This document shows, piece by piece, positions 25,655 to 34,090 of a DNA stretch of 64,000 nucleotides. A program made the translations under genes and the position numbers. The notes beneath the pieces were generated by a model, which saw only the letters and a program-made list of their open reading frames with translations, made no database searches and was not told where the DNA came from. Within the stretch, counting starts at the first letter, position 1; each line of letters opens with the position of its first letter. The DNA is from Thermocatellispora tengchongensis (GTDB taxonomy: Bacteria; Actinomycetota; Actinomycetes; Streptosporangiales; Streptosporangiaceae), in assembly GCF_014202315.1 (NCBI RefSeq), contig NZ_JACHGN010000013.1, positions 283,228 through 347,227 of the forward strand, written 5' to 3'.

Positions 25655-26365
25655 GTGCGAAGGCATGTGACCCCGCTGGGTCTGATGCTCGCCCTCACCT
25701 TCGCGACGGGCGTCGTCGACGCCGTCGGCTACCTGCGCCTGGACCAGGTGTTCGCGGGCAACATGACCGGCAACGTGGTCATCCTCGGCATGGCCGCCAC
25801 CGGCGGGACGGGGCTGCCCGTGCTCGGTCCGGTCATGGCGCTGGTCTTCTTCCTCGTCGGCGCGGCGGCGGCCGGGCGGGTGCTGCGCACCGCCGCACCG
25901 GGCTGGGGGCATCGCTGCACGGGCCTGCTGGGCGGCGTCGGACTGGTCCTGGCCGCCACGGCGCTCGGCCTGGCCGTGACCGGGCCGGGCACCCCCGCCG
26001 CCCGCGCGTCGATGGCGTCGGCCCTCGCCCTGGCCATGGGAGCACAGGCGGCGACGGCCCGCCACCTGGCGGTGAAGGACGTCACCACCGTGGTCGTCAC
26101 CTCCACGCTGACCGGCCTCGCGGCGGACTCCCCGCTGGGAGCGGCCCGCGGTCAAGGGGCACGGCGCCGAGTCGCGGCCGTCACCCTCATCACCGCCGGA
26201 GCGGCCGCCGGCGCGGCGCTGTGCCAGGTACACGAAGGTCTCGCGGTGGCGGCGGCAGCGCTCGCCGTGCTGGCCGTGACCGGCCTCGGCCACGCGTCCG
26301 CACGCTCCCCCCACCACGTGGCGGCCACGGCCGAACCGATGACCTCCCCGACGAGCAGTTCCTAG
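25655..26365 (+). CDS. DUF1275 (YoaK-like) integral membrane protein
   Basis: This is a 236-residue protein with about six membrane helices. It opens with the DUF1275 signature LALTFATGVVDAVGYLRLDQ followed by VFAGNMTGNVVILGMA, which is the conserved F-x-G-N-M-T-G-N core. The helix VTTVVVTSTLTGLAAD is the second conserved core. Members are putative small-molecule transporters of unknown substrate. The start is GTG 25655. It precedes the MFS exporter by 184 bp in the same direction. Confidence 0.8.
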   Translation: MRRHVTPLGLMLALTFATGVVDAVGYLRLDQVFAGNMTGNVVILGMAATGGTGLPVLGPVMALVFFLVGAAAAGRVLRTAAPGWGHRCTGLLGGVGLVLAATALGLAVTGPGTPAARASMASALALAMGAQAATARHLAVKDVTTVVVTSTLTGLAADSPLGAARGQGARRRVAAVTLITAGAAAGAALCQVHEGLAVAAAALAVLAVTGLGHASARSPHHVAATAEPMTSPTSSS

Positions 26366-26549
26366 GCCGTCGGCCACGGCCCGGGCCCCACCTTCCCCAG
26401 CTTCGGCGCGACGACACCGACACCTCCACCCCTGACCGCGTTCGCGGCGATCGCCGACGGAGACCCGTGATGAAGACCCCTACGAAGTCCATATCCACAA
26501 TCGACGACCGGACCACCGCCCACCGCGACCGCGCCAACGGAGGACGTCC

Positions 26550-27944
26550 ATGAGCACAGTCCAAGCTCCCCCGGTCCGCATCGGTAAGGCCGCCGTCGCG
26601 GCTCTCGGCATGCTGGCCGCCGCCACCGGCGCCCTGGAGTCGGCGCTGACACCGACGCTGCCGCTGTTGCAGCGCGAACTGTCACTGACTCCTGCACAAG
26701 GGGCACTGGTCGGCATCGCGTTGTACCTCACCGGTGCCATCCTCCTGCCCATCACGGGCAACCTCGGTGACCGCTTCGGCGGGAAACGGGTCATGACCCG
26801 GCTGATGGGGGTGGTGGTGGTCGGCGGCCTGGTGTCCTCGCTGGCGCCGAACCTGCCGCTGCTGCTGCTCGGTCAGGTACTGCAGGGCGCGATGCTGGGC
26901 GCGCTGCCGCTCTCGTTCATCATGGTACGCAAGTACCTTTCCCAGGGCGAGTCCTCGGTGGCCATCGGTGTGGTCAGCGGGTTGTTCCTGGCCGGCGGCA
27001 TGCTGGGCACGCTGATCTCCGGGCCCATCGCGGAGGGGCTGTCCCGGCACTGGATGTTCGCGATCCCGACGATCGGGATCGTCGTGGCGACCCTGCTCGT
27101 CCACAGGCTGATGCCGGACGACCCGCCGGCCCGGTCGGACTCCCGGATCGACTGGCCCGGCCTGCTTCTCATGAGCGGCATCCTGCTGACGCTCATGCTG
27201 GTGCTCGCGATCGTGCCCGAGGCCGGCAGCCAGCCGATCGAGCTCGGCGCCCTCGTCGTGCTCCTGGGCGTCCTCGTGACCGGATGGATCGTCGTCGAGC
27301 GCCGGTCCCGGGCGCCGATGTTCGATCTGCGCCTGCTCGCGCAGCCGGCGATCTGGAGCTCCTACGTGATCACATTCGCCGTCTGCCTGGGCACCAGCCT
27401 GTCGATGCATCTCGTTCCGCAGCTGCTCGCGGCGACCGGCGACGGGTACGGCTTCGGGGCCAGCGCCACCGACATCGGGTTCTACCTGTTGCCCGGCGCC
27501 GCCGCGGCGGCGGTCGCCGGCCCCGTCGCCGGGGTGACGGTGCGGCGTTTCGGCTCGCGTGCCGCGGTCATCGTCGGAGTCGTCTGCATGATGGCCGCGT
27601 TGATCGCCATGGTGTTCCTCCACGGCGAGATCTGGCACCTCGTCGTCGGCAAGGTGCTGGTCGCCCTGGCCAGCGGCGTCTGCGTCACGGCGGTGGTCGT
27701 CAAGACCGCCACCGCCGTCGATCACAGCGACACCGGCACCGCCACCAGCCTGGTCCTGGTGATTCGCGTGGTCGCCGCCGCCGCGGGCATGCAGATCGGC
27801 GGTGCCTTCCTCACCGCCGGGACCCCTTCCGGGTCGAACATCCCAACCGAATCGGCCTTCGTCACCGGCTTCGTCATCGGCGGCGCCATCGCGGTGCTGT
27901 CCCTGCTGGCCGTTCGCAAGCTGGACAAAGGAGTCAAGGAATGA
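26550..27944 (+). CDS. MFS drug exporter, DHA2 (14-helix) type
   Basis: This 464-residue transporter has motif A (GNLGDRFGGKRVMTR) between helices 2 and 3, and about 14 hydrophobic segments. The drug-antiporter pattern in helix 5 is VSGLFLAGGMLGTLISGPIA. Such proteins expel drugs or secondary metabolites by proton antiport. The stop overlaps the FAD monooxygenase start (ATGA), so exporter and enzyme are translated together. This suggests a joint self-protection or biosynthetic-export function. GGAGG lies before the ATG. Confidence 0.85.
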   Translation: MSTVQAPPVRIGKAAVAALGMLAAATGALESALTPTLPLLQRELSLTPAQGALVGIALYLTGAILLPITGNLGDRFGGKRVMTRLMGVVVVGGLVSSLAPNLPLLLLGQVLQGAMLGALPLSFIMVRKYLSQGESSVAIGVVSGLFLAGGMLGTLISGPIAEGLSRHWMFAIPTIGIVVATLLVHRLMPDDPPARSDSRIDWPGLLLMSGILLTLMLVLAIVPEAGSQPIELGALVVLLGVLVTGWIVVERRSRAPMFDLRLLAQPAIWSSYVITFAVCLGTSLSMHLVPQLLAATGDGYGFGASATDIGFYLLPGAAAAAVAGPVAGVTVRRFGSRAAVIVGVVCMMAALIAMVFLHGEIWHLVVGKVLVALASGVCVTAVVVKTATAVDHSDTGTATSLVLVIRVVAAAAGMQIGGAFLTAGTPSGSNIPTESAFVTGFVIGGAIAVLSLLAVRKLDKGVKE

Positions 27945-29155
27945 CGGATATCCGTACCACGCCGAGGCGCAAGGTCCTGGTATCGGGCGCCAGCATCGCG
28001 GGGCCCACCCTCGCGTTCTGGCTGAACCGCTATGGATACGACGTCACGGTGGTGGAGAAGGCGGGCACGATCCGCGCCGGTGGCTACCCCATCGACGTGC
28101 GCGGCACCGCCCTGGAGGTCGTCCGGAGGATGGGAATCCTGCCGCGGCTGCGGGACGCGCACATCGACCTGCGGCGGCTGACCTTCCTGAACGAGGACGG
28201 CAGCGAGGTGGCCTCGGTCCACCCGCACAACGTCACCGGCGGCGTCGCGGGGCACGACCTGGAGGTGCGGCGCGGGGACCTGACCGAGGCCCTCTACGCC
28301 GCGGTCCGTGACCACGTGGAGTTCATGTTCAACGACTGCATCGAGACCCTCGACCAGTCCGGCGACGGGGTCGACGTCACCTTTCGCGGGGGCGGCAGCC
28401 GCAGGTTCGACATGGTGCTCGGCGCGGAGGGCATGCACTCACGCACGCGGGAGATGGTGTTCGGCCCCGAGGAGCCGTTCCACCGGTACCTCGGCTACTG
28501 CTTCGCCGTGTTCACCATGCGCAACACCTTCGGGCTCTCCCACGAGACCGTGATGTGGAACACCCCGGGCCGGGCCGCGGCTCTCTACGCCACGGGGGAC
28601 GACGACGTGCACGCCTTCCTGACCTTCGCCCGGCCGGAACCGCCGTTCGACGCGTTCCCGAACCCGGAAGCCCAGCGGAAGCTGGTCGCCTCGGTCTTCG
28701 CCGACGCGGGATGGGAGGTCCCGGGCATGCTGGCCGCGATGCGCGACGCGGACGACGTGTTCTTCGACGCCGTCGCCCAGATCCGCATGCCCCGCTGGTC
28801 CAGCGGCAGGGTCGCCGTGGTGGGCGACGCCGCGCACGCGCCCTCCTTCCTCACCGGGCAGGGCACCAGCCTCGCGCTCGTCGGCGCGTACATGCTCGCC
28901 CACTCCCTGGCCGATCGGGACCATGCCGCGGGCTTCGCCGCCTACGAACAGGACACCCGCGAGTTCGTGACCCTGAACCAGGGGCTGGTCGGCGAGGGCG
29001 GCGCCACCCTCTTCCCGACCACCGCCGAGGCCCTGCGGCAGCGCAACGACAGGCTGCGCAAACTCACCGCCATGCCCTCCTCGGCGGGACGACCGGCCCA
29101 CTCGGCCCTCACCCTGCCCGAACTCCCGCCTGTGACGCCCGGGTACGCCCGCTGA
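27941..29155 (+). CDS. FAD-dependent aromatic-type monooxygenase
   Basis: This is a 404-residue class A flavin monooxygenase. It has the FAD dinucleotide fold KVLVSGASIAGPTLAFWLNR, the DG-type motif DMVLGAEGMHSRTREM and the FAD ribityl motif GRVAVVGDAAHAPSFLTGQG. It hydroxylates an aromatic or polyketide-like substrate with NAD(P)H and O2. It is translationally coupled to the MFS exporter upstream. This pairing resembles antibiotic-modifying or biosynthetic units, and the substrate is unknown. No associated regulator lies nearby. Confidence 0.85.
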   Translation: MTDIRTTPRRKVLVSGASIAGPTLAFWLNRYGYDVTVVEKAGTIRAGGYPIDVRGTALEVVRRMGILPRLRDAHIDLRRLTFLNEDGSEVASVHPHNVTGGVAGHDLEVRRGDLTEALYAAVRDHVEFMFNDCIETLDQSGDGVDVTFRGGGSRRFDMVLGAEGMHSRTREMVFGPEEPFHRYLGYCFAVFTMRNTFGLSHETVMWNTPGRAAALYATGDDDVHAFLTFARPEPPFDAFPNPEAQRKLVASVFADAGWEVPGMLAAMRDADDVFFDAVAQIRMPRWSSGRVAVVGDAAHAPSFLTGQGTSLALVGAYMLAHSLADRDHAAGFAAYEQDTREFVTLNQGLVGEGGATLFPTTAEALRQRNDRLRKLTAMPSSAGRPAHSALTLPELPPVTPGYAR

Positions 29156-29198
29156 CGACGGACGCCCCTGGTGGCCAGAGACCGGCGTTTCGCATTGC

Positions 29199-29790
29199 GT
29201 GGAGAGTGAACTCGGTGCGGCCGCACGCGCATCGGCTCCGCACGACCGCCTACGCGGTGATGCGGCCGGTCGCCCGCGACGGGCAGCCACGCATGACCGA
29301 GACCGGCCCGGACTGGCGCTTCTGCCTGGTGCCCCGCTCGTCGGTGACGGTGCGGGACACCTGGCACGCGACCGGCCTGTGGTGCTGGGCATGGCGCGGG
29401 CGGCGATCGACGAGGTGGCGGCGCTGTCGCGCACCAAGACCGGGCCGGACGGCGTGCCGCTCGCGCAGCAGCGCCGGGTCCAGGCCGTCCTCGGCCAGGC
29501 CGGCGCGCGGGTCGACGCCGCCGTGGCGTTGCTGCTGGCCACGCTCGGCAAGTTGGATGCCGCCGCGGCGGAGGGCCGCCCCTCGACGGAGGCCGAGCGC
29601 GGTGCCGTACGGGGCGCGTTGCCCCACGCGGCCGAGACCGCGCGGGCCGTACTCATCTCGATGTACGAGTTGGGCGGCTCGACCGCGCTGTACGAGTGGA
29701 GCCGGCTGGGCAGGCTTTTCCGCGACGGCCACGCCGCGGCACCTCCATCTTGTCGGCGGCCAACTAGGAGCTGGCCGGCCGCACCGCATC
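29199..29790 (+). pseudogene. acyl-CoA dehydrogenase-type flavoprotein, internally deleted
   Basis: One frame has RMTETGPDWRFCLVPRSSVT then RDTWHATGL, the middle beta domain of an acyl-CoA dehydrogenase or flavin-dependent hydroxylase. Another frame has LGMARAAIDEVAALSRTKTG and QQRRVQAVLGQAGARVDAAV. TARAVLISMYELGGSTALYE closes the C-terminal helical bundle. The residues that normally join them (about 40) are lost around 29365-29390. The N-terminal domain is absent. Not functional. Confidence 0.6.
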
Positions 29791-30119
29791 GGCATTCCCG
29801 GCGACGACCCTACCCTTTGAGTTCGTTACTCGGGCCGGGACGTGTTCCTGGTCGATGACCACGTGCGGCGTAGCCACGTCTGATGCAGGGCGGCGGCCGG
29901 TGGCCGCGATGACCAGCGGCCGCTCGCCCACCGGGCGAACCGGCCCACCGCCGCGGCGGTCGGGGAGGGCCGTACCGCCCTCTCGAATCATCGGTGACGG
30001 GGGCGGCGGTGCCGCGGTTTCCGGATCGGTGCACGCCGAGCGGCGCCGGTTCCTGTCCCAGGTGGCGCGGTGCTCGACGAACCAAGGGCTGGAGCGGCGC
30101 AAGGACCGCAAGTTCCCGA

Positions 30120-30260
30120 TCCCTGCCGGCCTTCCTCGCCCAGGCCGCGGTGGACCAACTGGATGAGGTGGTGGCTCTGTTCGACCAGGCGGTGTCGGCC
30201 CGGGAGCCGCGGGCCAAGGCAAGACGGACGAGGCGCTGGTGGAACGGGCCCTGCTCGGCA
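30120..30260 (+). pseudogene. Tn3-family transposase remnant
   Basis: The plus strand reads LPAFLAQAAVDQLDEVVALF then DQAVSAREPRAKAK and, after one shift, TDEALVERALL. This matches the helical region after the DUF4158 domain in Tn3-family transposases. The flanks do not continue the homology. It faces a second Tn3 remnant at 32097-32247 on the opposite strand across the MarR/monooxygenase genes. Confidence 0.4.
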
Positions 30261-30435
30261 GCGGCTCCGCCCGCATCGCACCGCTGGACGGCGGGCAACT
30301 TCGTCAGCTTCGGCTCACTACCGCCACTGGTCGTTCGCTTGCCGGTCAAGCCCCGACAACCGGCCTGGCCTGCCTCTCCTACGGCCAGGCCCGACCAGCG
30401 CTCCGCGGCGACGCCGCTTGCCTGGGGTAGCCGTG

Positions 30436-31521
30436 TCAGTACGGCTTGAAGTCGGGGTAGTAGGCCGCGGCTGCGGTGGCGGTGTCGATGTTCCGCGGGA
30501 ACAGCTCGGCTTCGTAGGCGCGGATGGCCGCGTCGATGTCCTCGGGCTGTTGGGCGATGGCGTTGCCGAGCCGGCCGGCGTCGTACAGCGCCCAGTTCGC
30601 TCCTTCGCCGTCCGGCGGAGCCAGGTGGGCGGCGTCTCCGATGAGCGTGACCCCGGGTACATGCTCCCAGCGGTGCCCGATCGGCAGCCCGTACAAGGGG
30701 CGGAATACCGGCGGGATGTCGCTGTCCGCGACCAGCGCGACGAGCTCCGGCGCCCACCCCTCGAACATGGCCGCGACCGTGCGGGCGGCCGCAGGGCCGT
30801 CGTTGAAGTCGATGCCATCGAACCAGTCGAGCGGCCGGTCGAACATGGCGTAGGAGTGCAGGGTGTCCGCGCGCTCGCGCTGCACGCCGAGACCGATGCG
30901 GGTGGTTTCGTCGTAGGCGGTCATCGACCCGCCGCCGACCAGCGCCAGGGTGGCAGGGTGCCGGGTGTCGCTCTCGTACAGGTACGTCTCGACCATGGAG
31001 CGTCCGGCGTAGGCGGGTGTGGCATCGGACAGCAGCGGCCGGACCTTCGACCAGGCGCCGTCGGCACCGACGAGGATGTCGGTGACAATCGTCGATCCGT
31101 TGGCGAAGGTGACTTCGTGACGACCGTCCTGGAGGGTCCGGACATTCTGCGTCTTGTGGCCCCAGACGACCGTGCCGGCGGGGAGGGATTCCAGCAGCAA
31201 CTGCCGGAGCTCGCCACGCTGTACCTCGGGGCGGCCTGCGGCGGGGTCGTCGGGCTGGTCCGCCAGGATGGTGCCGTCAGGTGCCACGTCGCGGGATGCC
31301 TGGCGGCCTTCGAGGATGAGGGATCGGAAGCCGTCCATCAGGCCGGCGGCGCGGATCCCGTGCTGTCCGTTGTAGTCGTGGATGTCGAGCATGCCGCCTT
31401 GGCCGCGGGCCTGCGCGGACGGCTCCGCCTCGTACACCGTGGACGGGATTCCGTGAACCGCCAGGGTTCGGGCCAGCGTCAGTCCCGCAAGACCGGCGCC
31501 GATGATCGTGATCTGGGTCAT
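30436..31521 (-). CDS. TetX-like FAD-dependent monooxygenase
   Basis: This is a 361-residue flavoprotein with MTQITIIGAGLAGLTLARTL, GGMLDIHDYNGQHGIRAAGL, DILVGADGAWSKVRP (DG motif) and VTLIGDAAHLAPPDGEGANW (FAD-binding). The GGxLDIH...GQxAL pattern and overall length match the TetX/aromatic hydroxylase group, which inactivates tetracyclines or modifies aromatic substrates. Drug specificity cannot be read from the sequence. ATG 31519-31521 is used, and the upstream extension is rejected. It lies 97 bp after the MarR gene on the same strand and is probably co-regulated with it. Confidence 0.82.
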   Translation of the reverse strand: MTQITIIGAGLAGLTLARTLAVHGIPSTVYEAEPSAQARGQGGMLDIHDYNGQHGIRAAGLMDGFRSLILEGRQASRDVAPDGTILADQPDDPAAGRPEVQRGELRQLLLESLPAGTVVWGHKTQNVRTLQDGRHEVTFANGSTIVTDILVGADGAWSKVRPLLSDATPAYAGRSMVETYLYESDTRHPATLALVGGGSMTAYDETTRIGLGVQRERADTLHSYAMFDRPLDWFDGIDFNDGPAAARTVAAMFEGWAPELVALVADSDIPPVFRPLYGLPIGHRWEHVPGVTLIGDAAHLAPPDGEGANWALYDAGRLGNAIAQQPEDIDAAIRAYEAELFPRNIDTATAAAAYYPDFKPY

Positions 31522-31618
31522 GCATGCGTTCCTTACTGCTCTGGGATGAACCGGCGGTCCTGCCCGCAGGGGGCTCCCGGCCGCCTCGCGGAACAAGCGG
31601 AGTGACAGGGCTGCCGGG

Positions 31619-32047
31619 TCAGGGGAAGCTGGGCGGCTCGATCCGGGATGCGAGCTGCTCCAAGAGGTCGTGGAGCCGCGCCCGCTCTTCGGCGTCCAGC
31701 GGCGCGAGGATCGACTCCTCGACGCGGTCCATGGCTTCTTCGAAGCCCTGGATCAGCTCGGAGCCCGCTGGGGTGACATGCACCCGGCGGCTGCGCGTGT
31801 CACCCTCCTGCGTCCGGCGTTCCACGAGTCCGCGCCGCTCCAGCCCGGCCAGGAGCCGCGAGACGCCCGGCGCGCTGGTACGCGTGGCCCGGGCGACGTC
31901 ACGCTGGATGGCATCCGGGTTCTTTGACAGGTACGCCAACACGGCGCTCTGCTCGTGGGTGAGGCCGCGTTCCCGTATCCAGTCATCGGCGATGCGCCGC
32001 TGCCCCCACACAACCCACCGCATCAGCTCCAACGTGCTCTCCTTCAT
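31619..32047 (-). CDS. MarR-family repressor
   Basis: This 142-residue regulator has the winged HTH PDAIQRDVARATRTSAPGVS and RLLAGLERRGLVERRT, with the wing QEGDTRSRRVHVTPAG. The start is placed at ATG 32045-32047 (MKESTLELMRW). Upstream in-frame Met codons lie inside the GTTAAC-rich operator. No ribosome site precedes this ATG, so the message may be leaderless. It precedes the TetX-like gene and is the probable ligand-sensing repressor of both. Confidence 0.82.
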   Translation of the reverse strand: MKESTLELMRWVVWGQRRIADDWIRERGLTHEQSAVLAYLSKNPDAIQRDVARATRTSAPGVSRLLAGLERRGLVERRTQEGDTRSRRVHVTPAGSELIQGFEEAMDRVEESILAPLDAEERARLHDLLEQLASRIEPPSFP

Positions 32048-32049
32048 AG

Positions 32050-32079
32050 TTAACATGCTAACTGTTGCATAGTTAACGA
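32050..32079. promoter_or_regulatory. MarR operator region
   Basis: AGTTAACATGCTAACT (about 32048-32063) is a near-perfect 16-bp palindrome touching the MarR start. A second ATAGTTAAC copy lies at about 32069-32077. Two GTTAAC-type sites directly at the start fit MarR auto-repression. The local base composition is strikingly AT-rich for this genome. Confidence 0.6.
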
Positions 32080-32096
32080 TCAAATCGGGATACCTC

Positions 32097-32247
32097 TCAC
32101 ACTGGTGTCCGGCCTATCCGTGGGGTGCGAGGACCCTCGGTGACCTTGGCGATGGCTTCGGCACCGCGGCCCTCGGCCCGCAGCGCGGCCACCGTCAGCG
32201 CCAGATAGTCGCTAGTCCAGGTCGCGACCGCGTTGGTCAGCAGGCGC
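32097..32247 (-). pseudogene. C-terminal remnant of a Tn3-family transposase
   Basis: The minus strand reads RLLTNAVATWTSDYLALTVA then ALRAEGRGAEAIAKV and a stop at 32097-32099. The LLTNAV-xW-x-x-x-Y-x-x-x-x-x-x-LRAEG pattern is the C-terminal end of Tn3 transposases. It overlaps the end of the methyltransferase fragment by about ten bases, marking an old recombination junction. Confidence 0.45.
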
Positions 32248-32560
32248 CGCCGCGCAGCGGCATGAAGACGGCCAGTTCGCTGTGCACGCTGCGCCAGCCG
32301 TGGGGGCCGCGTTCGAGGGCGATGCTGCGCGGGGCGGCGCTACGCAGTCGCAACGGCACCACCAGGCGTCCGCCGGAGCGAGCTGTTCCAGCCAGGCGGT
32401 GGGTGTCTCCCAGGCGCCCACGGTGGCGATGATCTTGTCGTGCGGAGCGCGCTCGGGATGTCCTGCCGTCCCGTCGCCGCAGATGACCTCGACGTTGGTG
32501 ATGCCTGCGGCCTCCAGGTGTTCGCGGGCGCCGTCGGCGAGGTCGTCAACCGGGGATCAG
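32237..32560 (-). pseudogene. protein-isoaspartate-methyltransferase-like fragment
   Basis: The frame pieces VDDLADGAREHLEAAGITNV, EVICGDGTAGHPERAPHDKI and IATVGAWETPTAWLEQLAPA belong to PCMT-type methyltransferases. After a shift near 32375, RLVVPLRLR and ALERGPHGWRSVHSELAVFM follow. The SAM-binding N-terminal half (GxGxG) is missing; the fragment stops beside the TetR gene end at 32580. These enzymes also occur with actinobacterial FxLD-type peptide clusters, but nothing of such a cluster is here. Confidence 0.55.
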
Positions 32561-32579
32561 GAACCAGCACTGCAGGGGT

Positions 32580-33188
32580 TCACCTGGATATGGCCGGTGT
32601 GGTCGTGGTGGACAGCAGTGCGGCACAGGCGAACCGGGCGAGTCGTTCGGGCAGGTCGTGCGGGTCATGGTGGCAGATGAACAGCCACGACATCACGGTT
32701 CCGCCGAACATCGCATGGAACAGATCGACGTCTGGCATCCGCGCCAGCTCGCCGCGCCGCACCGCGCGTTCCAGCAGCTCGGCGTTTCCGGCTCGTTCCG
32801 GCTCTACGAAGGTCCTGGTGAACCGTGAGGCCAGTGCCGGATCACCCGCGGCCTCGCCGAGCAGGCTCATCAGCGCGGTGGCGGCCCCCGGGTTGGTCAG
32901 GTGGCCGACGATCACCCGCGCCAGTGCGGTCAGGTCGCCCAGCAGCGACCCGGTATCCGGTGGCACCTCCAGCGTCCGTCCGTGAATGATCGCGGCGAAG
33001 GCCATCTCATGTTTGCCGGCGTAGCGCCGGTAGATCGACGCCTTGCCGATCCCCGCGCGCTCGGCCACGGCGGCCACCGTCAGGCCCGTGTACCCGACCT
33101 CTTCCAGGAGCTCGATGACGGCCGCGGTGATGGCCGCATCGACGCGGGTGTCACGTGGCCGCCCCGTCTGTTGCTTGTTGCGATGCAT
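32580..33188 (-). CDS. TetR-family regulator
   Basis: This is a 202-residue regulator beginning at ATG 33186-33188 (HRNKQQTGRPRDTRVDAA). The HTH is LTVAAVAERAGIGKASIYRR with a YAGKHEM helix, followed by a TetR_C domain with a GxVMSWLFICHHD segment. It is divergent from the membrane protein gene at 33245 with only 56 bp between. That gap contains a 26-bp dyad that is its likely operator. Confidence 0.85.
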   Translation of the reverse strand: MHRNKQQTGRPRDTRVDAAITAAVIELLEEVGYTGLTVAAVAERAGIGKASIYRRYAGKHEMAFAAIIHGRTLEVPPDTGSLLGDLTALARVIVGHLTNPGAATALMSLLGEAAGDPALASRFTRTFVEPERAGNAELLERAVRRGELARMPDVDLFHAMFGGTVMSWLFICHHDPHDLPERLARFACAALLSTTTTPAISR

Positions 33189-33202
33189 TCCGCCATGATA
33201 CG

Positions 33203-33228
33203 AGACCAGAGTTTCGGAACTATGGTCT
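33203..33228. promoter_or_regulatory. 26-bp dyad operator between TetR and membrane-protein genes
   Basis: The layout is AGACCA-n-AGTT-tcgg-AACT-n-TGGTCT, perfectly symmetric in both nested arms about position 33215/33216. It fills the 56-bp gap between the divergent starts. The size and symmetry fit a TetR dimer pair. Confidence 0.7.
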
Positions 33229-33244
33229 TGAAAGTAGGTCAGTG

Positions 33245-33781
33245 GTGATCGACGAAGCGGTGGCATGGTCACCTTCGGCCGGCACCCGGCGGCCGGTCCC
33301 GAGATGGGCCGTCGGGAGGGCGCACGCGGTGCCCCTGCTCGTCCTGCCGTCGAGCCTGTGGCGAATCGGCCTGGCCATGGGGCTTCCGCTCGGCTACACC
33401 GAGCAGGGGCTGCGTGACATCATCGGCACGACCATGTGGGGACCGCTGTACCTGGTGGCTCTGGCCGCGCTGACCGAGGGTGCGGCCCTGCTTACGCTCG
33501 GCCTCGTTCGCCCCTGGGGCGAGGTGGTGCCGCGCTGGATCCCGCTGCTCGGCGGCCGCACGATCCCGCCCGCGGCCGTCACCGTGCCCGCCTGGCTCGG
33601 CGTCGCGGTTCTGACCCTGCTGTGGACGCCGTTCCTGTTCTGGTGGACACTGCCGCACGCCGACATGACCGGGACCGGAAGGCTGCTCGTCGGGCTCGTC
33701 TACCTGCCCCTCGTGGCCTGGCCACCGCTGCTCGCCGCCGTCACCCTGTCCTACCAACGCCGCCGCCGTGGCGTGTCATGA
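33245..33781 (+). CDS. integral membrane protein, TetR-controlled
   Basis: This is a 178-residue protein with four predicted helices (VPLLVLPSSLWRIGLAMGLP, GPLYLVALAALTEGAALLTL, VPAWLGVAVLTLLWTPFLFW, LLVGLVYLPLVAWPPLLAAV) and a basic tail QRRRRGV. I do not recognise a named family. GTG 33245 (or the adjacent GTG 33242) is the start, because the upstream frame overlaps the operator. The divergent TetR suggests induction by a small molecule, perhaps export-related. Confidence 0.65.
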   Translation: MIDEAVAWSPSAGTRRPVPRWAVGRAHAVPLLVLPSSLWRIGLAMGLPLGYTEQGLRDIIGTTMWGPLYLVALAALTEGAALLTLGLVRPWGEVVPRWIPLLGGRTIPPAAVTVPAWLGVAVLTLLWTPFLFWWTLPHADMTGTGRLLVGLVYLPLVAWPPLLAAVTLSYQRRRRGVS

Positions 33782-34090
33782 GCACCCGCTCGGCTCCGCC
33801 CGCCCAATTGGGTCGCCAACAGCCACCCGCACCCGCACCGTAGCCCAGGTGACGAGCCATTACATCGAGTGCCCTACGGGCCGGCTGCCTGCCACACCGT
33901 GGAGGCTGCGATGTTGTAGCCCAGCCGGGCCGATTCGCCTGCGGCAGGGCCTGCACCGCACGGGCCACGTGCCCGTCGCCGGGGTCCAGTGGCGTATGCC
34001 GCGCTTCCAGCGGGTGAGTGCGCCGCCGGCCCTGCCCGTGTGGTCGGCGAAGAAACTGACCACACGGGCAGGATGACGACGCATGTCGGG
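33782..34090 (-). pseudogene. no intact gene; trace of an integrase-core transposase
   Basis: The minus strand carries ARLGYNIAASTVWQ in one frame near 33900-33950. This resembles the HTH_21 segment that precedes the integrase core in IS3/IS481-like transposases. The surrounding frames do not extend it. No open frame with a credible start lies directly downstream of the toxin-like gene that ends at 34091, which is where an immunity gene would be expected. Confidence 0.35.
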
